This document shows positions 11,277 to 21,215 of a DNA stretch of 64,000 nucleotides, one piece after another (the first letter of the stretch is position 1; every line of letters starts with the position of its first letter). The notes below the pieces were generated by a model. That model searched no databases. It was not told the DNA's origin and saw only the letters and a list, made by a program, of their open reading frames with translations. The position numbers and the translations under genes were made by a program. The DNA is from Amylostereum areolatum (taxonomy: Eukaryota; Basidiomycota; Agaricomycetes; Russulales; Stereaceae), in assembly GCA_012932865.1 (NCBI GenBank), contig SAXG01000051.1:248001-312000 (forward strand), written 5' to 3'.

Positions 11277-13250
11277 ATGGACCTCGATATGCTCGAGCAG
11301 GCCACCGACAAGGATCTTGTTCGCAGCGGTAACCCAGTATATGCAGGCCTCCGTGACATGAAGACGGCCTTAGAAGCTCGTATCGACGCCCTTACTTCGG
11401 AAAACAGCACGCTCAAGTGAGTTCGCATTTTATCCTTCCGTTACCACCACAGGCTAAATTTTTCTCTAGATCCCTCCTACTGCAGAAGGGTCCCGCTCCC
11501 AGCACGACGTCTTCGGCATCGTCCCGAGCGGCGGTATTACTCGCCAAGAGTGGAGTCCCGTGTCCGGCACTCCGTCCAGAAGAGTACCCCGAGGTTTGGA
11601 ACTGGCACAAGCAGGCATGGCTCGCGGCGGAGCGTGCAAAGGCAGCCGATGGCATCACCGACGGTGCGCCGAAGGCGACACGAGGAGGGGGACGACTCTC
11701 CAAAGGCATCAACAGCACTGGGCAATATATTCTGAACAAGGATGGCACCGCCATCACGGGTGGCGAGCTCAAGATCATACTGAAGGCAGCGTCCGATTTA
11801 TTCAAGAAGCTTCTTAAGGACCGCATTGCCCCTCACATCTGGGACGAGGATCGCAATGTTGAGGTCGCCGAGTATGTCTACAACGAGCTTGAACGTGCAT
11901 TTCCGACACTGAGCTACTGCCATGGACATTGGAAGGCCGAAAAGCTTTGCACGCGCAAGTATCCTGGCTGGGCGCGGACACGACGTGGTACCATCGAAGC
12001 CCAAGCTACTGACGTTGAAGATGGCGATACAGATACCGATGACGAGACTGATTTAGGGGACTCATCTCAAGATGAACGTGTTCTCGCTGAACGACCTCCC
12101 GCAATCCATGCACGCAAACGGAAGCCGTCTTCAAGGGCTAGATCTGTCTCTGCCCACCCTCGCAAGCGCACGAAGGGCCCCCCAACTAACACGCGGGTGG
12201 AACGTTCCCCAACCGAAGCACTGACACGTCTCCCGAGTGAAGCACCGGCACGTAGTCCTGCCTCTTTTCCTGCCCTCCATGCTAACACTCCTCGTTCAGC
12301 GTGAGGAAACGGGTCCGGCTCTTGTACACGACGACCCTCTGTAAGTGCCCAATACATTTGTGCGCAACCCATACTAATCATGCGAACCAGTGCAGGACTC
12401 GTCTTTGAGCCGAGTATACCCCCCGCTACACCGCTGCCAACACTGCCGCCGACCACCAAAATACATCAAGATGCAAATCTCCTCACATGTGAATCTGCTG
12501 GCATGCAAGATGCTGGCAGCACCATCATCGAGGACGCCGCTCCTGCCGATGCTCCAGAAGCTAGCGCTGCTCACGACGAGCCAGCTCCTCAAGATGGCGG
12601 CTCTGATAGTCGCGCCCCCAACCCGGCCCCTCTCGATGACAACGGCAGCGAGGAGCACAGGCCTCCCACCCTGCGCAAAACACCAGACACTCCCACCACC
12701 GGCACCCCCGGAGGTCCCCAGGCCGACACTGAACAATCCCACAACAGGGATGCCCCTCCAATGCCGGCAGCTGCTGGTGCGCGTGATGGTCTGTTGTGTT
12801 TAACCTCTCTCGTCTCACAAGGTTGTCTAACATTGATGCAGATATCCATATCGACGAGAACACTGGACCGCCTCGTGTTTCCTCACCGTCGCTGCCTGTG
12901 ATCCCAGCTCAAGCCGCGGTAATTGTATCCAGTGAACTTGGGAAGAAAGGCAGACGTCGCAGGCTCCAGATAGGAACCAAGAAGACAGCCGAGTATGATC
13001 CACTGTCGCTGTCATGCCCCCCCCCCCCCCCAATACTCACCCACTCCCATCCTAGCAATATCTGTCGCACCGACTGGAAGAAGAACCACCCGGACGGCAT
13101 ACTTGAGGAATACACTGCGTACAAGAAGGGTCTTCTCGCTGCGGGCACGTTCTCTGTAGGATCCTCGCCGTCCGTCTCACCTGTCCACATAACTAACACA
13201 TCCTCGGGCAGAAATACGAGGCACTCGAAGCAGAGATCGCGGTGTGTTGA
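11277..13250 (+). CDS. Hypothetical protein, multi-exon, transposon-neighbourhood type
   Basis: Exon 1 (11277-11416) encodes a coiled-coil-like start (MDLDMLEQATDKDLVRSGNP and then LEARIDALTSENSTLK). Exon 2 starts at 11470 and contains CPALRPEEYPEVWNWHKQAW, a helical core and CHGHWKAEKLCTRKYPGW. A mid-part exon or exons run from about 12300 to 12340 and from 12391. After further introns (GTGCGT...CAG at about 12778-12840, and one ending CCTAG at about 13054) the C-terminus reads NICRTDWKKNHPDGILEEYT. A last exon at 13212-13250 ends KYEALEAEIAVC. The junction near 12.2-12.3 kb has a clear branch point and acceptor (CTAAC...CGTTCAG), but no good donor in the right phase, so the model is uncertain there. 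Cys/His spacing suggests possible metal binding. I recognise no named family. Confidence 0.5.
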
Positions 13251-13696
13251 CCCACTTGATTTCAGATGTCTCTAGCTAATGCTTCGATACCTCTAGCGAA
13301 GTGCAAAGAAGTGAATGGATTCAATGTGGGGTGCACGTGAGGGGGGTCCGCGAGGCGACGGGAATGGTACCGGATGGTGGTAAGGCGGGGCTCAATATAG
13401 GATAGCTTACAATGTCTGACTATGTTTCTGCATGTATGAATGGAAAGCCGTAACGGCGGTTGAAGCATACCTATCAATGGATTAAACTGGCTCGGAATGG
13501 GTGAATATATATCTGTATGACAAGGAATGGTTGCGGGCATGCTATGTTATTTACACAAACACCTCTTTAGATATCTTTTGTGTCATTCCATGTTCGAGAA
13601 TGGAGAATCATCCATGTATGAGACATTTCTACATGTATTTACATTGCGGACAATTTGATGGCTATCGAAATAAATCGAAACCTATCGATGGTTCTC
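13251..13696. other. AT-rich flank of chromovirus copy 1
   Basis: No gene is seen. The last bases before the LTR (ttctc) do not match the bases after the 3' LTR (agtta), so copy 1 has no visible target-site duplication. Confidence 0.5.
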
Positions 13697-14153
13697 TGTC
13701 ATGAACGGTCTATAATTTTCTTTTTACTTTACATCGGTTACACGCTTTAGGACTTATCGACTTATCACCGGTCCGGCTCCACCTTGGCCCGGACCCGGCT
13801 CATCTATATCCCGCCCGGACCCACGTGACTCATCTCGGTCCGGGTCTGACTCCTTTCTCTTGACTCATGCTGTACGATACTGACTCATGCTGTGCCCTTT
13901 TACATACGACTGCTTACTTATACTTGGTCTGCTTACTGATCGCCGTGTATTGGTTGCTTACCTAAGTCTCTCTCCTCTTGTGTATATAAGGCTCGCTCTC
14001 GCTGTACATATCCCTTATCTCGAGCTAGTCAATTCTACCGACTTTGCTTGCTTTCCCTTGTCTGTCGCTGTGTCTGATCGGCTCCCCTCTGTCGTCCTCT
14101 TCCTCTGTCAGCTTTGTCGTAACTTGGTGCTGTCGCACTAGTCGTTGCTGACA
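13697..14153 (+). repeat. 5' LTR of chromovirus copy 1
   Basis: 457 bp, TGTCATGAAC...GTTGCTGACA. Includes CCGGACC-type repeats, TGACTCA sites and a TATA box. Differs from its 3' partner at about four sites (for example gccctttt/gctctttt and tcgtaact/tcgtagct), so the copy is not brand new. Confidence 0.92.
13822..13988 (+). promoter_or_regulatory. LTR promoter with three TGACTCA sites and TATA box
   Basis: TGACTCA occurs at 13826-13832 (overlapping CACGTG at 13822-13827), 13861-13867 and 13881-13887. TATATAAG starts at 13983. TGACTCA is the known consensus for Gcn4/Cpc1/AP-1 bZIP factors. All three sites are kept in copy 2. The likely transcript start is about 30 bp after the TATA box, near 14015-14018. 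The element may therefore respond to amino-acid starvation or stress, which is inference. Confidence 0.6.
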
Positions 14154-14155
14154 TA

Positions 14156-14165
14156 AGCTCGAGAT
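14156..14165 (+). other. Candidate self-priming primer-binding site
   Basis: The 10 bases AGCTCGAGAT, two bases after the LTR end, are the exact reverse complement of ATCTCGAGCT at 14017-14026, which sits where the transcript should begin, about 30 bp after the TATA box. Tf1 and sushi-type elements are known to prime minus-strand synthesis by folding their own 5' end onto such a site. Copy 2 keeps both halves. The core CTCGAG is a palindrome, which weakens the argument somewhat. Confidence 0.6.
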
Positions 14166-14417
14166 CTGTTTACTCTTGCACCACCCTACGACCGTCCCTA
14201 CGTACTGTAGCGTAGTAGTAGTAGTACCCGTCTGGTACTGACCTTGTTCTTCCCCCGTGCCGCCCTAGACCGTTGCCCCCAGAGTACGCGACTCGTTACC
14301 CTGACATTGTGGTCGTGCGCACGTATACCGGTGCCGGCTTGACGTTTCCTCGAAACGTTACACCTACTCGAGACTCTCCAATACCAGGAGTTGAAAGCTC
14401 AGAGGTGACAGTAGAAG

Positions 14418-15026
14418 GTGCACCTTTGGTGTAGGAAACGAGTAAAAGCGGCGAAAGGAAAGCGGTTTAGGAAGTCTTTGGGCTCGTGTCCCCTAGACGA
14501 AGAGACAGCCAACAGGTCGAGAAGACTGAGGCAGACCGTCTTGCGATCTCATAACAGAACCACCTTCCCTCGACAAAATCTTCCCTTGCCGCACAGAGTA
14601 ACCATTTCGACTGGGGGCTCGTGCATGGAAGATTGGTGCTCGCAAGTACAAGAATTCATCCCCATCAGCCACGACGCTATCATCTCCCTCATCAACGAAT
14701 CTAAAGACCCTTGGGCCTGGCACAATTGGAAGGTCGCCCTCGGTGTAGAAGAACTTGAAGACTCCATCATAGACATCCACTTCTATCGCCTCAAAATAAG
14801 CGAACAAGGAAACGGAAACCTCTACGTCTACTCCTGCCCATACGTCACCTACCGCTACAAACTCGAGCAACCCCCAAAATCCTTCTACGCGCCCAACGAG
14901 AAAATACCAGTAGACACTCGACACACCCACCGCCTCCTTACACCAGGCAACACCCCCAGCCCCACACCAGAGCCAGAGGTCATCGACCTCACCCAGCCAG
15001 AGGTCATCGACCTCACCCACTTATAA
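14418..15026 (+). CDS. Chromovirus copy 1 ORF0 with C-terminal SIM-like motifs
   Basis: Open frame of 202 codons between the LTR and Gag. A second in-frame Met at 14625 (MEDWCSQVQEF) is an alternative start, and the part before it is basic. The middle looks like a small folded domain (SHDAIISLINESKDPWAWHN, then VYSCPYVTYRYK). The C-terminus reads EVIDLTQPEVIDLTHL, two tandem copies of VIDLT, which matches the core of known SUMO-interacting motifs. The stop TAA at 15024-15026 is followed in the same frame by 102 sense codons and then the Gag ATG, so ORF0 and Gag are one frame divided by one stop. Such an ORF is not part of the standard Ty3/Gypsy plan. Function unknown. Confidence 0.7.
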   Translation: MHLWCRKRVKAAKGKRFRKSLGSCPLDEETANRSRRLRQTVLRSHNRTTFPRQNLPLPHRVTISTGGSCMEDWCSQVQEFIPISHDAIISLINESKDPWAWHNWKVALGVEELEDSIIDIHFYRLKISEQGNGNLYVYSCPYVTYRYKLEQPPKSFYAPNEKIPVDTRHTHRLLTPGNTPSPTPEPEVIDLTQPEVIDLTHL

Positions 15027-15332
15027 ACAATTCCCTCGTTCGGACTCAACGGCTCCGACTCCAGTTCTGACTCCGACACCGACGTTGAGGACGAAAACTG
15101 CTACATATATCCCCTCCCTCTAGGCTTCACTGAACGAGGAAACGACTTCTTTGTCCAACTCGGAGACACCACTGTTGAAGTCGCCTTCGTAGCAACCCAA
15201 ACAAGTGGCATCAGTTGGTACTTCGCCAACGAAAGCCAAGACGACCTCACTGAAGCCGACTTCAACCTCATCGCCGCCTCCGCCCTACCGCCTGTCACCG
15301 ACGAAGACTTCTCCGACCTCGACGAACCAATC

Positions 15333-16589
15333 ATGGCTGCCCAGTGGATCCGCACCGACCCCCAACCCCCTCTCCCCGCCGAACTTGCCAACTGCACCGA
15401 AATCGGTGGAACATGGAACATTGTCATCGGCCAAACTGGCTCTCCCATCCAACACATGAATAACGGCACCGACGATGCCTGGCTCATGGAAGTAAACGGC
15501 CAATGGGTCGCCATCCCTGCCGTGCTTGTTGCTGCCCTCAACCTGCCACCCCCCACCGTCAACGTCACGGCCCCCCCCATCACCGTCAACCCCCCTGCGG
15601 TCACTGTTAGTGCCCCAGCCGCCGCCGCCGCCAGACCCCCCCGAAAGAAAGTCCACGCGAAAACTCCTGAAGGCTTCTCTGGGAAACGAGAGGACTTCAA
15701 TGACTGGATGCGGTCGTGCGAGGAATACATGCGAGCTGCTGAGGATGACCTCGTGACGGACAAGGACAAAGTCCTCTTCATTCTCACCTACATGACGGGG
15801 GAGGCAGCACGCACCTGGAAGGCCGAGTATGAGGATGCACACTTGGCCAATGGAGCCATGGTCGCCTGGGTGGACTTCCACAAAGCACTCAAAGGGGCCT
15901 TCACCGACGTCAATGAGCAGCACCGTGCCGCAGTTGAACTGGACGGGTTCAAACAGACGAAGGGTACCACTGCCCATGAATACTTCGCCAAGTTCGAGCA
16001 ACTCGCAAGAAAGGCAGGATACTCCACGGCGCAGGACCCTATCCACCTCATGCAGCTGCTCAAACACAACGTCTACTATCGGACCATCGACTCCATCTAC
16101 GACAGCGGTCACGTTCCTCAGAAATATGAGGACCTCAAAGAGCGCATCATCCTGATCGACGGTCTGCGACAGGAGCGGGAGGACCTTAAGACCCAGCGCA
16201 GTGGACCCGTGCAGAACCAAAAACCCAAAGGACAAGGATCGTCCAATGGGCAACAAGGGGGGCAGGTCCCATGGCGCCGCGATGGAACCGGCACGGTGCA
16301 CGGTGGCAAAGGTCAGCCGATGGACGTCAACCGTGTCGACATCAAGGGGCGATGCTTCCGCTGCGGACAGAATGGCCACCAGGTGCGGGACTGCAGGGTG
16401 GACGTGAAGAACATCCGAGACATGTGGGGGAGGGACCGGTACACGGAACCACCAAAGCGGGAGGCTCGAGCACAGACGTTCGAGACGCCCACCGCCTGGG
16501 CTAGGAGCCTGTCGGCCGAAGATCGGAAAAGCGTGATGGACGCGCTTCAAGCTCAGCCGAAGGTGGAGGAGAAGAAGGAGGGTTTTTAA
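15333..16589 (+). CDS. gag: Chromovirus copy 1 Gag with CCHC zinc knuckle
   Basis: 418 aa from ATG at 15333. The N-terminal part is Pro-rich. The capsid-like helical region (EGFSGKREDFNDWMRSCEEY onward, residues about 110-300) matches retrotransposon Gag domains. The nucleocapsid knuckle CFRCGQNGHQVRDC (CX2CX4HX4C) lies near residue 342. The frame is open upstream back to the ORF0 stop, so translation may begin at this ATG or follow readthrough. Gag ends TAA 11 nt before the Pol ATG, and Pol lies in the -1 frame relative to Gag. This suggests termination-reinitiation or a -1 shift. Confidence 0.9.
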   Translation: MAAQWIRTDPQPPLPAELANCTEIGGTWNIVIGQTGSPIQHMNNGTDDAWLMEVNGQWVAIPAVLVAALNLPPPTVNVTAPPITVNPPAVTVSAPAAAAARPPRKKVHAKTPEGFSGKREDFNDWMRSCEEYMRAAEDDLVTDKDKVLFILTYMTGEAARTWKAEYEDAHLANGAMVAWVDFHKALKGAFTDVNEQHRAAVELDGFKQTKGTTAHEYFAKFEQLARKAGYSTAQDPIHLMQLLKHNVYYRTIDSIYDSGHVPQKYEDLKERIILIDGLRQEREDLKTQRSGPVQNQKPKGQGSSNGQQGGQVPWRRDGTGTVHGGKGQPMDVNRVDIKGRCFRCGQNGHQVRDCRVDVKNIRDMWGRDRYTEPPKREARAQTFETPTAWARSLSAEDRKSVMDALQAQPKVEEKKEGF

Positions 16590-16600
16590 GGGGGCTGACG

Positions 16601-19600
16601 ATGTACACGGCATCTGAAGCCCAAGTTTCTGGTTCTCGCTCGTCTGGTTTTGTGGCGCCTCGGTGGCCTGGTTCTCGTTTACATATGCGCATTGTTGAAT
16701 CGGACTGTACTACTACGGGGGATATCCCCATTATGACTTCTCTTACGGACTCTATCGGTACGGGCACGCGTCCCGTTGTTATTTTAGATACTCAGGCCTC
16801 GATTTGTGAGCCTTCGGCTTTGGATATGGCTTCGGTTTCGGCTTCAGTTTTGGATACGGCTTTGGATACGGACTCGGTTTTGGATATGGACCCTGTGAAG
16901 TCGGGGACAACGCCGTGCGATGGAAGGGGCACGGCGCCCAAATCATGTTATATGGCACCTGGAACGGCTCAATGGACGCTTCGTCGCTTAAGGGAAGACA
17001 AACCCGAAAGTGCGATTGCAATCCTTCGCATCTGGACACACCACTGACGCCGTGACGAGGCTACTTATGAAGCCATCAAGGAAATAACTGGCATGGGAGA
17101 CGAGTTAGCATGTCAAGCTCTACTAGAGCTCGCCACTCCTATGCAGTTCATACGCTCCGCCAGCGCCAAGGAACAAACGGTCATTCCCACACAACTGGTG
17201 GTAGATTCCAAACGCATTGTCAAAGCTCTCGCACTCCTGGACAGTGGTTGCACTGGCTCGTGTATCAACACGAAGTTTGTGCAGGAAAATCACATCCCCA
17301 CGCGACGGACCGCTCGCCCAATCCCAGTACAAAATGCAGACGGCACTCTCAACGCAGGAGGTCCCATCACGGAATATGTCACACTTCGCCTAAATATTCA
17401 AGACCATGAAGAAAACATTGACCTGGCGGTCTCCAATCTAGGAGATACGGACCTTTTCATTGGACATGAGTGGCTAAAGAAGCACAACCCTCACATCGAC
17501 TGGAAATCTGGGTCAATTGAATTTGACCGATGCCCTATCAGCTGCTCTCGTCCCCCTCCCCTCCTCAATATCGACGAGGATGAAGAGGAGGAGGAAGAGC
17601 CAGTCCACATGGAAAAGGACGAGCAGCTGTTTGCTTTCGACTGGGATGGCTACAAAGCGACATACCACATCCGGACCCATGCATCGGACATTGCAATTGA
17701 AGAACACGCTAAGAAAAAGGAACAGACCTTCTCTGAGCGAGTCCCAACGGCGTACCACGAATTCAAGGACATCTTTGACAAAGACGACTTCGACAAGCTC
17801 CCTGAGCGACGCCCATGGGACCACGCCATTGAGCTCACTCCTAACTTCAAACCGGTTGATTGCAAAGTTTACCCCCTCACATTGGACGAGCAGAAGCAAC
17901 TGGACGCCTTTCTGGAAGAGAACCTGAGATCTGGCCGGATCCAACCGTCCAAATCACCCATGGCCTCCCCATTCTTCTTCATCAAGAAAAAAGACGGCTC
18001 GCTACGTCCTGTGCAGGACTATCGAAAGCTCAATGAGATGACAATAAAGAACCGTTACCCGCTCCCGCTCATCCAAGAGTTGGTTGACAAACTTAAAGGA
18101 GCACGGCACTTTACCAAGCTCGATGTCCGATGGGGGTACAACAATGTTCGGATTAAAGAAGGGGACGAGTGGAAAGCTGCATTCCGCACGAACAAAGGTC
18201 TCTACGAGCCTACGGTCATGTTCTTTGGACTCACCAACTCCCCGTCTACGTTCCAAGCCATGATGAATGACCTGTTCAAAGACTTGATCCACCAAGGAGT
18301 CGTGGTCGTCTATTTGGACGACATCCTCATCTTCACACATACGCTAGAAGAACATCGTCGAATAGTCAAGGAGGTCCTTCGGATCCTGCGAGAAAACAAA
18401 CTCTATCTGAAGCCAGAAAAGTGCGAGTTTGAGAAGGCAGAAATCGAATACCTGGGCATGATTGTCGGCGGAGGAAGGGTTCGCATGGATCCAGCAAAGG
18501 TCGCGGCAATCACCAATTGGCCAGCCCCCAAAACGAAGAAACAACTTCAATCATTTTTGGGCTTTTGCAACTTCTACCGTCGCTTTATCAAGGACTTCAG
18601 TGGCATTGCTCACCCAATGACTAAACTCACTGGGAAGACGGAATGGGTCTGGGACATCCCACAGCAGGAGGCTTTTGAGGAACTCAAGCGACGTATAACA
18701 TCGCAGCCAGTTCTAGCAATCCCTACAGACGATGGACAGTTCCGTGTCGAGGCGGACTCCTCTGACTATGCCACGGGCACGGTACTTTCGCAACAACAGG
18801 ACAATGGCAAATGGCACCCAGGTCGCCTTCCTCTCAAAGTCCCTCAGCGAAGCTGAGAGGAACTATGAGATTTATGACAAGGAATTACTGGCTATCATGA
18901 CGGCGCTAGAGGAATGGAGACAATACCTCATGGGGGCACGACAGGAGTTTGAAATCTGGTCGGATCATCGCAATCTCACGTACTTCCGCAAGGCGCAGAA
19001 GCTAAATCGGAGACAAGCACGATGGTTAACGGAGCTACAAGAGTATCATTGTACGCTACTCCACAAGCCTGGCAAAACAATGGGTAAACCCGATGCTATT
19101 TCCCGACTAGCGGGCCTTGAGAAGGGGGAGAAAGACAATGAAAACATTGTCCTCCTGAAACCAGAACTCTTTCGCACCCTCAACCATGCAGGAATTATAA
19201 CCAATGGACCTGACAATATCTTCATTGAGCGGATTCAGGAGGCTACCTTACTCCGAGACCATGCAGTAGAACGCGCCTTAGCACTCAAAGTGAAGGGATG
19301 GCTGGAACACGCAGATGGAACGATCACCTGGCAACACAGACTCTATGTCCCAAGAGACAAAGGACTCCGTGCAGACATCATCCAAGCTCATCATGACGGC
19401 CCGCTTGTCGGTCATCCAGGACGATACAAGACCCATGAGCTCATCACGCGCAACTACTGGTGGCCTGCCATTAGAGACGATGTCCGGAAATATGTTGAAG
19501 GATGTGAGACCTGCCAACGTACCAAGATTAGACATGATCGCATTGCCGCTCCACTCCACCCACATGACCCGCCACAAGCGCCCTGGGAGCATGTATCCAT

Positions 19601-20764
19601 CGACTTTGTCATGCCGCTCCCAGTCTCGGATGGAAAAGACGCCATCTGCAATGTGAACTGCATGGGTACCAAGCAGGTTGTATTCTGGGCCACGACCAAA
19701 GACCTAACGAAGGACGAACTCGCCTTCGAGTACCTACGCGAGGTGGTCCCCCATCATGGAATTCCTAGAAAGATCGTCAGCGACCGTGGCAGCGTGTTTG
19801 TCTCCAAATTCACCACAGGCATTGTTCCAACTGTTAGGCATTGAAGGGAACCCGTCCACAGGCGTATCACCCTCAGACGGACGGACAGACCGAACGCTCC
19901 AACATGACCATGGAAAACTACCTTCGCATCTTCGTCAATCAACGACAGGACAATTGGACACGTTACCTCCCACTTGCCATGACTGCACTCAACAACATGG
20001 TCCATAGTTCGATTGGGATGTCTCCCAACTTTGCCAACTATGGTCGGGAACTCTACCTGGGGACAAACCCTCGACGTGAGACAGACAACCCATCGGCGAA
20101 CAAGTTTGCACAACGCATGCGAGACATCTATGAGGAAGCCCGCTCTGCGCTAAAGGCAGCACAGGATGATCAAAAGCGCTTTTACGATCGCAAGAAGGAC
20201 GAACCAATAGATTACAAAATTGGCGACTTCGTCTGGCTGGAAGCCAAGACCAGAGATGGCCAAACCGTAATCAAAACGGCACGTCCTATGCAAAAGCTAG
20301 ATGACAAGCGCTTTGGTCCTTTCGAAATCCTGGAAAAAGTCGGAGCATCGGCTTACAAGCTTCGCCTCCCTACATCCTGGTCACGAAAACATCCGGTCTT
20401 CAACGAGTCCCTCCTATCTCCACACAACGGTCCCGCCTTTGACAATCAGAAAGCACCTACACCTCCACCGCCAGAGTTAGTCCAAGGAGAGGAAGTCTAT
20501 GAGGTCGAAAAGATTATAGACTCCAAGAAGGTTGGTCGCGGCTTCAAGTACCTCGTCAAATGGAAAGGCTACCCAGACAATGACAATACTTGGGAGCCTC
20601 TCACCAATCTCCAGAATGCCAAGAAACGCATTGACGACTTCCACCGTGAACATCCGGGTGCCCCGAAACCTGCACGCCTTAATCGTTGGAAACTCCTATC
20701 GGAGGAAGAAACTGGATCTGATTACGACGAGGACGTCGAATCTAAGGAAGGGGTGATGTCATGA
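16601..20764 (+). pseudogene. pol: Chromovirus copy 1 Pol, broken by one stop and three insertions
   Basis: Domains in order: an unusual N-terminal linker with LD-repeats, protease (LLDSGCTGS), reverse transcriptase (VVYLDDILIF), RNase H (VEADSSDYATG), integrase with HHCC zinc module and DDE core (VSDRGSVF, HPQTDGQTERSN), and a chromodomain (KYLVKWKGYPDNDNTWEP). Compared with intact copy 2, a CGA codon has become TGA at 17045-17047, and single bases are added at about 18822, 19817 and 19860. The last two turn CACGGC into CACAGGC. The three insertions together restore the frame, so the chromodomain end is again in the original frame. The stop codon lies inside the 3' LTR. Confidence 0.9.
20744..20753 (+). 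other. Polypurine tract
   Basis: AAGGAAGGGG three bases before the 3' LTR, the expected plus-strand primer site of an LTR retrotransposon. The same tract precedes the LTR in copy 2. Confidence 0.75.
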
Positions 20765-21213
20765 ACGGTCTATAATTTTCTTTTTACTTTACATCGGTTA
20801 CACGCTTTAGGACTTATCGACTTATCACCGGTCCGGCTCCACCTTGGCCCGGACCCGGCTCATCTATATCCCGCCCGGACCCACGTGACTCATCTCGGTC
20901 CGGGTCTGACTCCTTTCTCTTGACTCATGCTGTACGATACTGACTCATGCTGTGCTCTTTTACATACGACTGCTTACTTATACTTGGTCTGCTTACTGAT
21001 CGCCGTGTATTGGTTGCTTACCTAAGTCTCTCTCCTCTTGTGTATATAAGGCTCGCTCTCGCTGTACATATTCCTTATCTCGAGCTAGTCAATTCTACCG
21101 ACTTTGCTTGCTTTCCCTTGTCTGTCGCCGTGTCTGATCGGCTCCCCTCTGTCGTCCTCTTCCTCTGTCAGCTTTGTCGTAGCTTGGTGCTGTCGCACTA
21201 GTCGTTGCTGACA
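20757..21213 (+). repeat. 3' LTR of chromovirus copy 1
   Basis: 457 bp with the same ends as the 5' LTR. It contains the last eight bases of the Pol frame including its stop. The downstream flank begins agttagcagt, which differs from the upstream flank. Confidence 0.92.
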
Positions 21214-21215
21214 AG

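Larger units (their letters stand above)
13697..21213 (+). mobile_element. Ty3/Gypsy chromovirus, copy 1 (degraded), 7517 bp
   Basis: Flanked by two 457-bp LTRs that start TGTCA and end TGACA and differ at about four positions. Order inside: primer-binding region, ORF0, a single in-frame stop, Gag with zinc knuckle, Pol (protease, reverse transcriptase, RNase H, integrase, chromodomain), polypurine tract, 3' LTR. Gag and ORF0 are open. Pol carries one nonsense codon and three 1-nt insertions, so this copy cannot make a full Pol. A near-identical intact copy lies inverted at 31747-39242. No target-site duplication is visible, which points to rearrangement after insertion. Confidence 0.9.

Noticed and set aside
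13887..14141. Proteins encoded within the LTRs (73-84 codons)
   Set aside because: They cover promoter and U5 sequence and recur only because the LTR is repeated.
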